DNA of 64,000 bases from the NCBI RefSeq assembly GCF_029871235.1, contig NZ_SSOM01000082.1:1-64000 (forward strand). The letters run 5' to 3'. Positions 26,021-34,097 of this stretch are shown here, in pieces. Made by a program: the position numbers and the translations under genes. The notes under the pieces were generated by a model. The model saw only the letters and a program-made list of their open reading frames with translations, was not told the DNA's origin and did not search any database. The DNA comes from Pseudomonas sp. BN411 (GTDB taxonomy: Bacteria > Pseudomonadota > Gammaproteobacteria > Pseudomonadales > Pseudomonadaceae). Numbering within the stretch: the first letter of the stretch is position 1; each line of letters starts with the position of its first letter.

Positions 26021-26430
26021 TGGTTGTTCGGGCCGCTGTTGGTAACCGGCGTAGCGAGCACCTGGTTTGATCTGCACATAGGCTTACCATTCGGAGCAAG
26101 TCAGCTAGGGCAATTGCTGATAGGGAGCAGTCTGGGATGCTTTTTCGCACGATCATTCTTCCGTTATGCCCCTGCTTTTCTTGCTCGTAGTTTTATCGCT
26201 ACCTGCTTAATGGCCTTCACTGCCTCCTTGGCAGCTGCCGGGATAGGATGGTTGATTTCTGGTGACATCAGACCCCTAGCCCTAGCCCTGGGCATGATGC
26301 CTGGGGAGGCATTGCAGAGATGAGTCTGACGGCTGAAACACTGCACTTGGCAGTGCCATTGGTAACAGCTATGCAAACCCTGCGGATACTGCTCGTTCTT
26401 TTTCTCGATGAACCTTTATTGGATACTGCC
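26021..26430 (+). pseudogene. Fragment of an AbrB-type membrane protein
   Basis: The frame from 26021 reads WLFGPLLVTGVAS and later GQLLIGSSLGCFFARSFFRYAP, LALALGMMPGEALQR-stop. The next frame carries on as GIAEMSLTAETLHLAVPLVTAMQTLRILLVL. These are the gating-helix motifs of the AbrB family (LLGPL, GQLLIG-.LG, APGGIAEMSLTA, VPLVT..Q..R). Only the C-terminal half remains, and a small indel near 26308 separates its two parts. Family proteins often lie beside tricarboxylate carriers. It follows gabD by about 55 bp. Confidence 0.7.
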
Positions 26431-27048
26431 CGGTGGCCAATCAGACCTGTCGCGCTTATTTTTTGCCATCTGTCTCAGCCGGTTATACAACTCGGTTTGC
26501 ACATGCGTATCGGCCAGGCCGTGCTGTGAATTGCAGCGCACCAGGCGCGGGTCATGCTCGGGCCAGCTCCCCTGAGGATCATCGTCGAGAGCCAGCCAAG
26601 ATGTCAGGCGGGCTGCTGCAACAGCGCTAAGGATTTGTTCATAGCGCGTTTGCAGGTCGTAGCCGAGGAGGGGGGCTCTAAGCATCGATGAGTGCCAAGT
26701 TGCCGATACTGTCCGGGCTTGAAGCGCAGGCGGCAGCACCGCTCTAGCTCGGCGAAAGCCGAGCGTCCTGACCCATGACGTACTCAACGAAATGCGTACA
26801 GCCGGGAAGTCCGCCAAGATCTCGGCAAGGATGCTGGCATGCATCAGCAAATGACCCGGCGCGCGAAGTTCGAGACCTCGTTTCGTTCGAAACACTGCGT
26901 CGGGGTGCAGCACTCCGTCGTAGTCCAGGAATAGCACTTGATCAGAGCCTCGCAGCTGGCCCGTCACGTGACGCTCATGCTCGGTCATCGGCTGGAGCCG
27001 CGCGGATGTTCCCGTGGCGTGAGGAGTACCTGAGTCAGAGTCGGACAT
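26416..27048 (-). CDS. HAD domain-containing protein
   Basis: 210 residues. The nucleophile motif of haloacid-dehalogenase phosphatases is seen as VLFLDYDGVLHPDAVF (residues ~38-53, Asp42/Asp44), with a threonine/serine motif ISLSTSWVRTLG and an acidic motif LALDDDPQGSW. The overall pattern fits the HAD_SAK_2 group, first noted in RNA-repair proteins and common in mobile regions. It is probably a phosphatase on an unknown substrate. No clear ribosome-binding site was found at 27048; an inner Met at 26988 is an alternative. It lies 53 bp downstream of the antitoxin-like gene on the same strand, so the two may be one unit. Confidence 0.7.
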   Translation of the reverse strand: MSDSDSGTPHATGTSARLQPMTEHERHVTGQLRGSDQVLFLDYDGVLHPDAVFRTKRGLELRAPGHLLMHASILAEILADFPAVRISLSTSWVRTLGFRRARAVLPPALQARTVSATWHSSMLRAPLLGYDLQTRYEQILSAVAAARLTSWLALDDDPQGSWPEHDPRLVRCNSQHGLADTHVQTELYNRLRQMAKNKRDRSDWPPGSIQ

Positions 27049-27101
27049 GTGGGGTCTAGCGTAAAAGGGGCCACGTGAAGCATACAGTCCTCATGGGGCA
27101 T

Positions 27102-27530
27102 CTAGACCACTACACCGTGCTCCAATCTGCCTATGAGGTCTCTGACCGCTTCACAGCCGGGGTGGGTGGATAGCAAATCGACGGGGCGGTGGTCATTGAG
27201 GCCAAACTGCGGTTGGAGCATCCAACTCGCAGCGGCGTCAGCGTTCCCTTCAAAGAGTTCGGTGCATAGATCCAAGGTGGATGCCAGGCGATACAGCCGG
27301 TCACTCTCGTTGGCGTTCAAGTGCCCCTGCGAAGCCCGACGGCGTAAGGTCGAATCCGAGACCGCCAGGTACGGAGCCAAGGAGCGCTTGGTTAGGTTCA
27401 GGCGGGCAGCAACCTCGTCGACCCATTCGACAGGGAATCCCGATTGCACCGCTTCCACCAGTGCTGAGCCGCCTGGCGGAAGGTCGGACAGGGACTGTAC
27501 GCGTGGAGTGGGGGACTCAGATGAAATCAT
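27102..27530 (-). CDS. MbcA/ParS/Xre-type antitoxin-like protein
   Basis: About 142 residues from MISSESPTPR. An N-terminal helix-turn-helix region (FPVEWVDEVAARLNLTKRSL, LAVSDSTLRRRASQGHLN) is followed by the DUF2384-type C-terminal domain (ANESDRLYRLASTLDLCTELFEG, AASWMLQPQFGLNDHRPVDLLST, VRDLIGRLEHGV). This is the antitoxin of RES-type toxin-antitoxin pairs. No RES toxin gene follows; a HAD-protein gene does. The start at 27530 has GGAG upstream; starts at 27548 or 27608 are possible. It could be an orphan antitoxin, or the HAD protein could be its partner. Confidence 0.75.
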   Translation of the reverse strand: MISSESPTPRVQSLSDLPPGGSALVEAVQSGFPVEWVDEVAARLNLTKRSLAPYLAVSDSTLRRRASQGHLNANESDRLYRLASTLDLCTELFEGNADAAASWMLQPQFGLNDHRPVDLLSTHPGCEAVRDLIGRLEHGVVV

Positions 27531-27715
27531 CGATCTCCGTACGCTCATGTGCTGAGATGACACACCGTAAGAGTAGGGGCTACCAAGCAAGATAAGAAGT
27601 CCCTCCAACGTCAGGGGCAGTTCTGCCTAGCTGTGCATTGGCTACATCGAGGCACGTAATTTGCTCAAGGAAGACACCCCTATGGATATGCCTTACCTAA
27701 CACACTGAGGCCGTC

Positions 27716-28372
27716 ATGGATCTAGACCAACTACTCATGCGATCAGCGCTTCTGGAAGAGCGCCTTGCCAGTTTTTTCGGCCTGCCGCTGTTCGACGAGA
27801 CCAACCGACTTAAGGCCGTTCGGGCCATGGCGAGTCTGGGCTTCGAGCATGCCCAGAGCCTCAAGCTGCTAACCGCCGCAGGGCTCGGTACTTCCGCAGC
27901 GGCACTGCTGCGTGTGCAGTACGAATCGCTTGTCCGGGCCATATGGATGCACCACTGCGCATCGGATAAGGACGTGGATCTGATGCTTTCGGAACTGACC
28001 CGTGAGACTGCGAAGCAGGCCAGTAAGATTCCCATGCTCAGTCAGATGTTGGTGGAGATTGAAGAGAACGCCCCTCACGTCCCGGTGAGCCATCTGAAAG
28101 AGTTCAAGCACTACTCATGGAAGCCGCTGAGCTCATTCGTCCATGGCGGTATCCATGCCGTGAACCGACATGGCAGGGGTTTCCCACTGGAGCTCGCCTA
28201 TATGCAGGTTAGGCACTCCAACGGCCTCCTAGGGCTCGCGAGCAACCTTCTGCTGATCATCGCAGGCATCCCCGCAGAGGCCGGCGAGATGAGCGCAATC
28301 TACAGCGAGTTCGAAGATTGCTTCCCGCCCATCAACCCGCCGTATCAGCGCACCACCGAACCCGCACACTGA
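27716..28372 (+). CDS. DUF6988 family protein, unknown function
   Basis: 218 residues, mostly helical: MDLDQLLMRSALLEERLAS, FEHAQSLKLLTAAGLGTSAAALLRVQYESLVRAIWMHHCA and a histidine-rich SSFVHGGIHAVNRHGRGFP. The layout resembles the DUF6988 group, soluble alpha-helical proteins scattered in accessory regions without known function. GAGG precedes the ATG. It is divergent from the antitoxin-like gene and is followed by a transposase remnant. Confidence 0.65.
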   Translation: MDLDQLLMRSALLEERLASFFGLPLFDETNRLKAVRAMASLGFEHAQSLKLLTAAGLGTSAAALLRVQYESLVRAIWMHHCASDKDVDLMLSELTRETAKQASKIPMLSQMLVEIEENAPHVPVSHLKEFKHYSWKPLSSFVHGGIHAVNRHGRGFPLELAYMQVRHSNGLLGLASNLLLIIAGIPAEAGEMSAIYSEFEDCFPPINPPYQRTTEPAH

Positions 28373-28380
28373 ACCAGGGC

Positions 28381-28473
28381 AGAATCCCGGAAGAGTCGTC
28401 GATCAAGCATTTCCGTCAACTGCTGGAGAAGCACGGTCTGGAAGAGGGCGTTCGCACTGTAATCAACGGGCAC
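28381..28473 (+). pseudogene. Transposase N-terminal scrap (IS5/IS1182-like)
   Basis: About 31 codons read RIPEESSIKHFRQLLEKHGL then EEGVRTVINGH. IS5-type transposases start a conserved block as IPDESTILKFRHLLEKH.L...LF..VN..L. Nothing recognisable of the transposase follows and no terminal repeats are visible, so this is a scrap left by an earlier insertion. Confidence 0.55.
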
Positions 28474-28651
28474 CCACGTAGCCACTGTTCAACGCCAAAA
28501 TTCAAGCCGCTAATTCGAGCTTCGCCAGCAAACGGCGAAGTTGAGACTGGTGGTTTCATCCGAAAACGGGGTCGGCGTATTTCACCAGAAACAGGAAGTC
28601 TTCTTCAGAGTTTCCATAAGCCGAACCCGGCGCGCTAATACAAAAGGGGAT

Positions 28652-29230
28652 TTATTCACAATTCAGGTTTATAGCTGGGATCATTCCAGCCTCTCGGTAG
28701 CTTTGAATAAGTTCGTCAAATAAATGTAGATCTGAGCGGGTGCGAGAAATCAACTGGGCACCGGCAATGGCGGTAAAGATTCCGCGACCACGCCGTTCGC
28801 TTGCCAAACTATCCAACCCTGTCTCGATGAGGGCTTTTGTGAGCCAGGCGATATTTATATCCGCAAAAGTCCTAACTTCGTTTTTTACCTCCTCTGGTAG
28901 ATCTTCATATTCGGCAGACATGAAGCTAGACAGGCAGAGCCTGTTTCCATCTTCAAGTGAACTGCGAAAGATTGTGGGATATTGATTTAAGCGCTGATAC
29001 GGGTCGGGAAACTGAACCTGCAAGCGTTCCAAAAGCGCCTCTGTGTCCTTCCAATATCGCTTAGCCACTTCAGCGCCGAGTTCAGCTTTACTTGAGAAAT
29101 AGTAATAAATACTGGCGTTTTTTATGCCAATTGATTCTGCAATTGTACGGAAATTGATACCGCTATAGCCATGTAGTTGAGCGGCGACTTTAGCTTCCGC
29201 CAAGATCGCTTCCCGCGCATTTTTGCTCAT
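28652..29230 (-). CDS. TetR-family transcriptional repressor
   Basis: 192 residues. The N-terminal helix-turn-helix is AREAILAEAKVAAQLHGYSGINFRTIAESIGIKNASIYYYFSSKAEL, split over residues ~4-50; the C-terminal part is an all-helical ligand domain with several Cys. GAGGTGACGAC precedes the start. It is divergent from the glutathione S-transferase gene, with two near-identical palindromes between them (29284-29361). It should repress the transferase, and perhaps itself, until an electrophile or similar ligand binds. Confidence 0.88.
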   Translation of the reverse strand: MSKNAREAILAEAKVAAQLHGYSGINFRTIAESIGIKNASIYYYFSSKAELGAEVAKRYWKDTEALLERLQVQFPDPYQRLNQYPTIFRSSLEDGNRLCLSSFMSAEYEDLPEEVKNEVRTFADINIAWLTKALIETGLDSLASERRGRGIFTAIAGAQLISRTRSDLHLFDELIQSYREAGMIPAINLNCE

Positions 29231-29283
29231 GTCGTCACCTCAGGTTCGGGCTCTGCACCGCTATTTTAGCGGCCTCCGGAAAA

Positions 29284-29361
29284 CCTGCCAACTGGTAGGC
29301 AGGTGGCGCTTGACGGTGGCGGCAGCTGCCGATATGGTTTACCTACCAACTGACAGGTAGG
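29284..29361. promoter_or_regulatory. Two TetR-type operators
   Basis: CCTGCCAACTGGTAGGCAGG (29284-29303) and CCTACCAACTGACAGGTAGG (29342-29361) are 20-bp palindromes sharing the CCTRCCAACTG core, 58 bp apart. The second ends 7 bp before the GST start codon and covers its likely ribosome-binding site, as for a repressor site. Confidence 0.75.
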
Positions 29362-29368
29362 TACAAAA

Positions 29369-30070
29369 ATGGCCACTCAAAACTCTCCTTTCGACACATC
29401 AGGGCTTCCCATGATGAAAATCTATGACTGGTACGACGGCCCTTACCCGGCTCGTGTGCGCATTGCGCTAGCAGAGAAACAAATGCAATCACGCGTCGAC
29501 TTCGTGTCGGTCAATCTTTGGACGGGGGAACATAAGAAGCCTGAGTTCCTGGCAATTAACTATTCCGGTACGCTGCCAGTACTCGAACTCTATGATGGAA
29601 CTCTCATTGCAGAATGCACTGCGATTACCCAGTACTTAGACGATCTGGATGGCAATCCGACGCTCACCGGCAGAACGCCGCTTGAGAAAGGGTTGATTCA
29701 CATGATGACCAAACGTGCAGAAATTGAGTTTCTAGACGCAGTCAGCGTGTATTTTCACCATGCCACTCCCGGGCTTGGCCCGGAGGTCGAGCTCTATCAG
29801 AACCCTGAGTGGGGTGGACGCATGCGAGACAAAGCTGTTAGAGGAATGCTTTATTTTAATGAGGTATTGTCGAAGCAACCGTATGTGGCCGGAGAGAAGT
29901 TCTCAATGGCTGATATTGCTGTCTTAGGAGGTATGATTTTTGCCTCTTTGGTCAAGCTGCCGGTGCCAGAGGAATGCATCGCACTTCGGGCATGGCATGC
30001 AAAAGTGCAATCGCGCCCAAGCGTTCAGGAATGGTCAGCTATGGTGAAGCGAGGCAAGCCCCTCAGCTAA
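29369..30070 (+). CDS. Glutathione S-transferase family protein
   Basis: 233 residues. A thioredoxin-like N-terminal domain (MKIYDWYDGPYPARVRIALAEK, FLAINYSGTLPVLELYDGTLIAECTAITQYLDDL) contains the glutathione-binding proline and E-C/S-TAI motif; a helical C-terminal domain ends with YVAGEKFSMADIAVLGGMIF. It conjugates or otherwise uses glutathione, probably on an electrophile. The start at 29369 follows the second operator; the Met at 29411 (AGGG upstream) would also keep the whole domain. It is regulated by the divergent TetR gene. Confidence 0.88.
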   Translation: MATQNSPFDTSGLPMMKIYDWYDGPYPARVRIALAEKQMQSRVDFVSVNLWTGEHKKPEFLAINYSGTLPVLELYDGTLIAECTAITQYLDDLDGNPTLTGRTPLEKGLIHMMTKRAEIEFLDAVSVYFHHATPGLGPEVELYQNPEWGGRMRDKAVRGMLYFNEVLSKQPYVAGEKFSMADIAVLGGMIFASLVKLPVPEECIALRAWHAKVQSRPSVQEWSAMVKRGKPLS

Positions 30071-30492
30071 GCGTTTTAGCATCAGCCCCGCTATCGATAT
30101 CGATTGATGGCGGGGTCAAATACACTTGGTAACAGCCTACCCCGTCCCCCTTCATTCTATAGCTGACAGCGCGCGATTACTGCCAGCCGCCGCTGGACTC
30201 CAAGAGTGCCCCGCCAGACTCCCAGACCGTAGCAGCTGCCCAATACAGGGCCCTCGTCACGCATCACGCTTCATGAGGCAACTAATTGGTGAGGCCCTAC
30301 CGTCTTTTACATGCCCGTCGAGTCGACTCTTGTTGCGCGGGCATCTCACATCGGGCCCAGATGGATACTAATAGAACGACTTGACCGACACTGGTCTCAG
30401 GAGCAGAAGGGCGACGTGACTTACTCGAAGGATTCGATGTACGGGGTCGGAAAACTATCACTCATACCGGGCCTCGCCCGTGCTCCAACAGA
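30071..30492. other. Non-coding stretch after GST gene
   Basis: A CCCCGC / GCGGGG inverted repeat close after the GST stop could be a weak terminator without a T tract. No gene or recognisable remnant was found in the rest. Confidence 0.4.
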
Positions 30493-30852
30493 CTACACGC
30501 CGAAATCGATCTGAGCTCTGAGCCTGCGTAAATTCGGGGGAAGCAGCGAAGCAGGAAGGTCGGCCAGGATGGCGAGTGATAGTCCAGTACGCATTTGGCG
30601 CAGTATCTGGAAGTGTGAGCGGTTCATGGAGCGAAGCCCAGAAATGAGCGGGCGTTCGTTCGACGCGATGTCATGGAGCAGCAACCCCACCAACTGAGAC
30701 AGTCCTTCAGCGCTCACCTGGCGTGGCAATTCGGAATCGACAGTTTTGGCCAACAGTATTGCGATGTGCTGGTTGGCCAATTGCTCAACGTCCGGCGCTC
30801 CGTATTTCAGCAACGCCATAGACCAGATTGTCCTTTCCTGATCTCGAGTCAT
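30493..30852 (-). CDS. Hypothetical protein
   Basis: 119 residues: MTRDQERTIWSMALLKYGAP, VEQLANQHIAILLAKTVDSEL, LSQLVGLLLHDIASNERPLI, ILRQMRTGLSLAILADLPAS. It looks helical with no membrane segment and no recognised family. The ribosome-binding site is weak. It follows the MvaT-like gene on the same strand after a terminator-like hairpin. Its composition is protein-like, but I would not exclude a chance frame. Confidence 0.45.
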   Translation of the reverse strand: MTRDQERTIWSMALLKYGAPDVEQLANQHIAILLAKTVDSELPRQVSAEGLSQLVGLLLHDIASNERPLISGLRSMNRSHFQILRQMRTGLSLAILADLPASLLPPNLRRLRAQIDFGV

Positions 30853-30895
30853 CTTGTTGGTTACTGCTTTCGTCCATGGGAATCAGAAACGACAA

Positions 30896-30913
30896 GGGCC
30901 GCTTGTGCGGCCC
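30896..30913 (-). terminator. Terminator-like hairpin after mvaT-like gene
   Basis: GGGCCGC-ACAA-GCGGCCC on the reverse strand, followed by TTGTCGTTTC. The T tract is weak, but the position 23 bp past the MvaT-like stop fits. Confidence 0.5.
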
Positions 30914-30935
30914 ATTGCGAGTACCCGTGGCAGGC

Positions 30936-31295
30936 TCACTGAAGCCAGCTTTCGACTGTTGCAGCGCCGTGCTCTTCTTTCCAGGCCTTCAGGATCTTGT
31001 GGTTGCCACCTTTAGTCTCTACGACTTCCCCGGTGTTGGGGTTCTGGTAGCGCTTCAGCACGCGCTCACGGCGAGCGCCTTTGGAAGCAGCAGCCTGGCG
31101 GCCTTTGCCGGCTTCCGGATCGAGCACAGCAATGACGTTGCGCAGGGAGAAACCGTAATCAGCGAGCAGGGTACGGAGTTTGGTTTCAAACTCGATTTCT
31201 TTCTTGAGTTTGTCGTCGGCCTTCAGGGCTTCGAGGCGCTTTTGCTGTTCAGCGATCTGGGCTTCGAGGGCTTTGTATTCTGCGATGATGGACAT
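30936..31295 (-). CDS. MvaT/MvaU-family H-NS-like xenogeneic silencer
   Basis: 119 residues from MSIIAEYKALEAQIAEQQKR. An N-terminal coiled coil (to ~residue 60, EFETKLRTLLADYGFSLRNVIAVLDPEA) gives oligomerisation; a basic linker (KGARRERVLK) leads to the C-terminal DNA-binding part RYQNPNTGEVVETKGGNHKIL, which matches the MvaT AT-hook-like domain. MvaT proteins coat AT-rich DNA and silence acquired genes. The open frame continues to 31412, but the family starts as M-S-x-I-x-E-Y. This copy sits beside the recombinases, so it may silence the element or help its maintenance alongside the chromosomal MvaT and MvaU. Confidence 0.87.
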   Translation of the reverse strand: MSIIAEYKALEAQIAEQQKRLEALKADDKLKKEIEFETKLRTLLADYGFSLRNVIAVLDPEAGKGRQAAASKGARRERVLKRYQNPNTGEVVETKGGNHKILKAWKEEHGAATVESWLQ

Positions 31296-31654
31296 GATTG
31301 ATTCCGGGGTTGGGCCGTTAATAATCATAAGATACACACTACAAGAGCCGGAATTCAACCAAATAGCCAGAATTTTAAACGGTCTGGTAATAAAGGCGTT
31401 CAAAACGGCCACGTGGCTCTTTGCGAGTGTTCAATCAAGGGCTTGTTATGATCAGCAGTCCGCGTCGCCATTGTACATAGAGCCCAAACCACGCTCAGGA
31501 ACTGTCAAAGCATTGCAGCGTAAACTTCATTGGAACCCACCGTTTTCGCTTTACCGCCTTCCCCCTTTCTCCATCGCCCGTGCATCGGAGAAAGGGAGCG
31601 CTTTACGATTAGTGTAGGCCCCATCGGCTCTACGGGAACATGAAGTCACTTCCT
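31296..31654. other. Region between mvaT-like gene and recombinase operon
   Basis: No gene. It holds the mvaT-like promoter (AT-rich 31315-31385) and a 10-bp perfect inverted repeat at 31563-31596. Confidence 0.45.
31563..31596. repeat. Perfect inverted repeat near the recombinase operon end
   Basis: CCCTTTCTCC (31563-31572) and GGAGAAAGGG (31587-31596) flank a 14-bp centre. No T tract follows on either strand. It lies 59 bp beyond the end of the last gene of the recombinase operon and could be a protein-binding or recombination site. Confidence 0.5.
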
Positions 31655-32077
31655 TCATTTCCGTTTGGATGGGTTAAGTGGTACCACGTTATTCGTTTTA
31701 CGCAAATGTTGCTGGGCTTTATCCCATGCGCGTAGCAGCATGAGCTCTCTGGCCAAAGCTGCTTTGTACTTGTCCTCAAAGCTTTCGGCCGACGCCCGCG
31801 CCTTTTCAGCCTTTTGATTAGCCTGGCGAACCTTTAGGGCACCGGGTGCGCTCTGCTCCGCCTGCTGTTTTGCTCGGATATGGATCTCTCTGATCAAGGC
31901 GTCAAAAATCGGCCGGCTTTTCTTGATACTGCCGGCGGTTTTACCAGCCTCTAACGCAACGGCGTTGAGGGTGATCCTGCTTCCCTTCGGCACGATCATG
32001 CTTTTACCGGCCACTAGGCGATTCAACGCCGCATAGTAAGGCTGGAGTGTGACTGAATCTTCATTGACGTCTGCCAT
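31655..32077 (-). CDS. Small accessory protein of the recombinase module
   Basis: 140 residues. An N-terminal compact part (YYAALNRLVAGKSMIVPKGS, NAVALEAGKTAGSIKKSRPI) looks like a small DNA-binding helical domain; the C-terminal half (AKQQAEQSAPGALKVRQANQ, KAEKARASAESFEDKYKAAL) should form a coiled coil. This matches in size and position the small proteins that accompany multi-recombinase elements (TnpC of Tn554, GmtX of gamma-mobile-trio loci), though homology to either is not established here. The gene starts 43 bp after recombinase 3 with AAGGTCG upstream. It probably helps assemble or orient the recombination complex. Confidence 0.75.
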   Translation of the reverse strand: MADVNEDSVTLQPYYAALNRLVAGKSMIVPKGSRITLNAVALEAGKTAGSIKKSRPIFDALIREIHIRAKQQAEQSAPGALKVRQANQKAEKARASAESFEDKYKAALARELMLLRAWDKAQQHLRKTNNVVPLNPSKRK

Positions 32078-32120
32078 GGTTGTCGACCTTTTTTCGGGTA
32101 ATCTTTAATTAGCACAGGCA

Positions 32121-34097
32121 TCATCCTTTTGCGATGATACGATCCCGCAGAGCAATAAAATCATCAAGGTTCTGCTTCTCCGCTCTGTATTCCACGCTTC
32201 CTACGTCAAGCTGTGCAAGGTCAAATCTCATTACAGCGATGGTCTCATTCATTACAGACTCTTTGCCGATCACATGCTTGCAGCCAGGACAGGTGCTGAA
32301 GTCTCCGTGAGCACGTTTATCACAGGGTTCAAGAGACGCGCATGAGCCAACCGGGGTATCCTTCACAGCGATAAGGCCTCGTTTGACTTGCTCACGGATA
32401 TAGCTTTCTGGGTCGTGCAGCCAGATCACATTTTGGCGCTCTTCCATTACCTGGCGTCCCCTAGCTCCTAAAAGTCTTTCGGTTGAATTAAGTGCCTCGC
32501 GAATAAACATTGCGCCGTCAGCTTCTTGTTTCGCTTTCCTGAGTTCCTTAACCAGTTCTGGGTTTATTAGATAAAATTTGTAGTTTTTTGCGGAGCAACC
32601 CTGCATGTAATAGATAGACATGACTTTGGTCAAATGGCCGAGCAAACGTTTGAGTGCCGGAAGCGAAATCAGCCCGCTTTGGCCTGCAAAGACTGCAATA
32701 GAACGTCGAAATTGATGCGACGTAATCCGCCAGGGTTTTCCGATTTGGTATCGCTTGTCATCACGCCAGTTTCTGTAAGGATCAATAGTCTCAAGCTCTT
32801 GGATGTCCTCTTCGGTAATTGGCACTGGGGGGAGTTTTTCCTCAAGGTTTACCTTTTGGATGATGGATTTTGATTTAGACGAGACGTTACAGATAGGGTG
32901 TGCGGCTGGAGATATAAATAGATAATCACTTCCAGTCTTGGCGTGGGGGGAGAGTATGGAGTTAATTTTCTCCAGCGCCTCAATAGGCTTCAGTATTGCC
33001 TCAGTTGTTATCCACTTCGTAGGCTTCGGACTGCTATGCATTTTGGTGGTGATGCCCACTACGTATAAGGCTTCGTTGTTCCATCCCTTAACAGGTTCCA
33101 GGCACCCGGTGCGCAAACCTGAGACTTCATGATCACGCATGAGCGTAAAGAGGTGGATTAGGTTCTTAGCACAATGTTGAACTAGGGCTAGGAACGCTGT
33201 GACACTGCTTGCCATGTGCCAATTGTATTTAGTGAGCAGCTTTTCTAGGCCGTGTGCACGTATAGCAGTTTTAAAATTTATCGGTTGTTGTAAGTGTGAG
33301 ATCAATTGTTCTGGCGAGGAATTTTTAGGTTTTTTGCTACTATGGATGGCTTTGTTTCTACCGTAGTAGGGGTTATCTACGGCGGCCTGCAAGAATGAGA
33401 TGATCTTGTCGTGGTAAGCAAAAAAATCAGAAATGCAACCATTGTATTGGTGATACTTGATATAGAGTATTCTGCTCGGTATGACAGGAAATTGTTGCGG
33501 TTCCTTCCTAGATTCTCGTGATTTTTTTTGCATGTACGGAAAAATGCCGCCGTCGAGTAAAAGTCCTCGCTCTGAGCTGTTGATGTTATTCAACGTTCGA
33601 ATAAGGGCGACTAGCGGCCTGTTTAGGCAAGTAGGAATGTTTTTTTGAAACTTTTTGAAGGTATCGAAGGTTCCGAATACTTCCAATGCATCAAGCTTGT
33701 TTTTGTCACAGTACGTGCAAAGATGGCTGAGAAGACTATGCACGCTATGCATAGATGCTAAGCGTAAAGGCTTCCCGGACTTTTGATTGATTGAGAACAT
33801 TTTGATGATGAACAGTTTCTTGCACAGTTCGACGTTCTGAGGGTGGTGCTCCGACACTAGGTAGAAGGGTAGGAATTTGAAGTAAGGATTATCTTTAACG
33901 TTATAAGCGAACGCCGGTAGGTACCACTCCTGGTCTTCAAAAAAACATAGCGGAGTGCCGTCGGTCGACCGTGAGATTACTGTCCCTGGCCCAATACGGG
34001 CGAACGACATGCCGTAATAAATATCAGTGCTCAGAAACTCTGGTTTGAGAGGGTGAGCTGAGCTTTCTGCATGAATGCCAAGTTGTTTTTGTTTCAT
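32121..34097 (-). CDS. Tyrosine recombinase/integrase, third of the module
   Basis: 658 residues. The catalytic domain has a full set: Arg321 in LFTLMRDHEVSGLR, His461 and Arg464 in SHQFRRS, His488 in LLGHLTKV and the nucleophile at Tyr496/497. The long N-terminal part (~300 aa) presumably binds the ends. A C-terminal cysteine cluster (C586, C592, C603, C606 in GSCASLEPCDK and FSTCPGCK) looks like a zinc-binding knuckle. It overlaps the second recombinase gene by 4 bp. DNA strand exchange by this protein is likely from the intact active site. Confidence 0.88.
   Translation of the reverse strand: MKQKQLGIHAESSAHPLKPEFLSTDIYYGMSFARIGPGTVISRSTDGTPLCFFEDQEWYLPAFAYNVKDNPYFKFLPFYLVSEHHPQNVELCKKLFIIKMFSINQKSGKPLRLASMHSVHSLLSHLCTYCDKNKLDALEVFGTFDTFKKFQKNIPTCLNRPLVALIRTLNNINSSERGLLLDGGIFPYMQKKSRESRKEPQQFPVIPSRILYIKYHQYNGCISDFFAYHDKIISFLQAAVDNPYYGRNKAIHSSKKPKNSSPEQLISHLQQPINFKTAIRAHGLEKLLTKYNWHMASSVTAFLALVQHCAKNLIHLFTLMRDHEVSGLRTGCLEPVKGWNNEALYVVGITTKMHSSPKPTKWITTEAILKPIEALEKINSILSPHAKTGSDYLFISPAAHPICNVSSKSKSIIQKVNLEEKLPPVPITEEDIQELETIDPYRNWRDDKRYQIGKPWRITSHQFRRSIAVFAGQSGLISLPALKRLLGHLTKVMSIYYMQGCSAKNYKFYLINPELVKELRKAKQEADGAMFIREALNSTERLLGARGRQVMEERQNVIWLHDPESYIREQVKRGLIAVKDTPVGSCASLEPCDKRAHGDFSTCPGCKHVIGKESVMNETIAVMRFDLAQLDVGSVEYRAEKQNLDDFIALRDRIIAKG

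Noticed and set aside
28522-28540. Hairpin TTCGCC / GGCGAA after the DUF6988 gene as a terminator
   Set aside because: No T tract follows on either strand.
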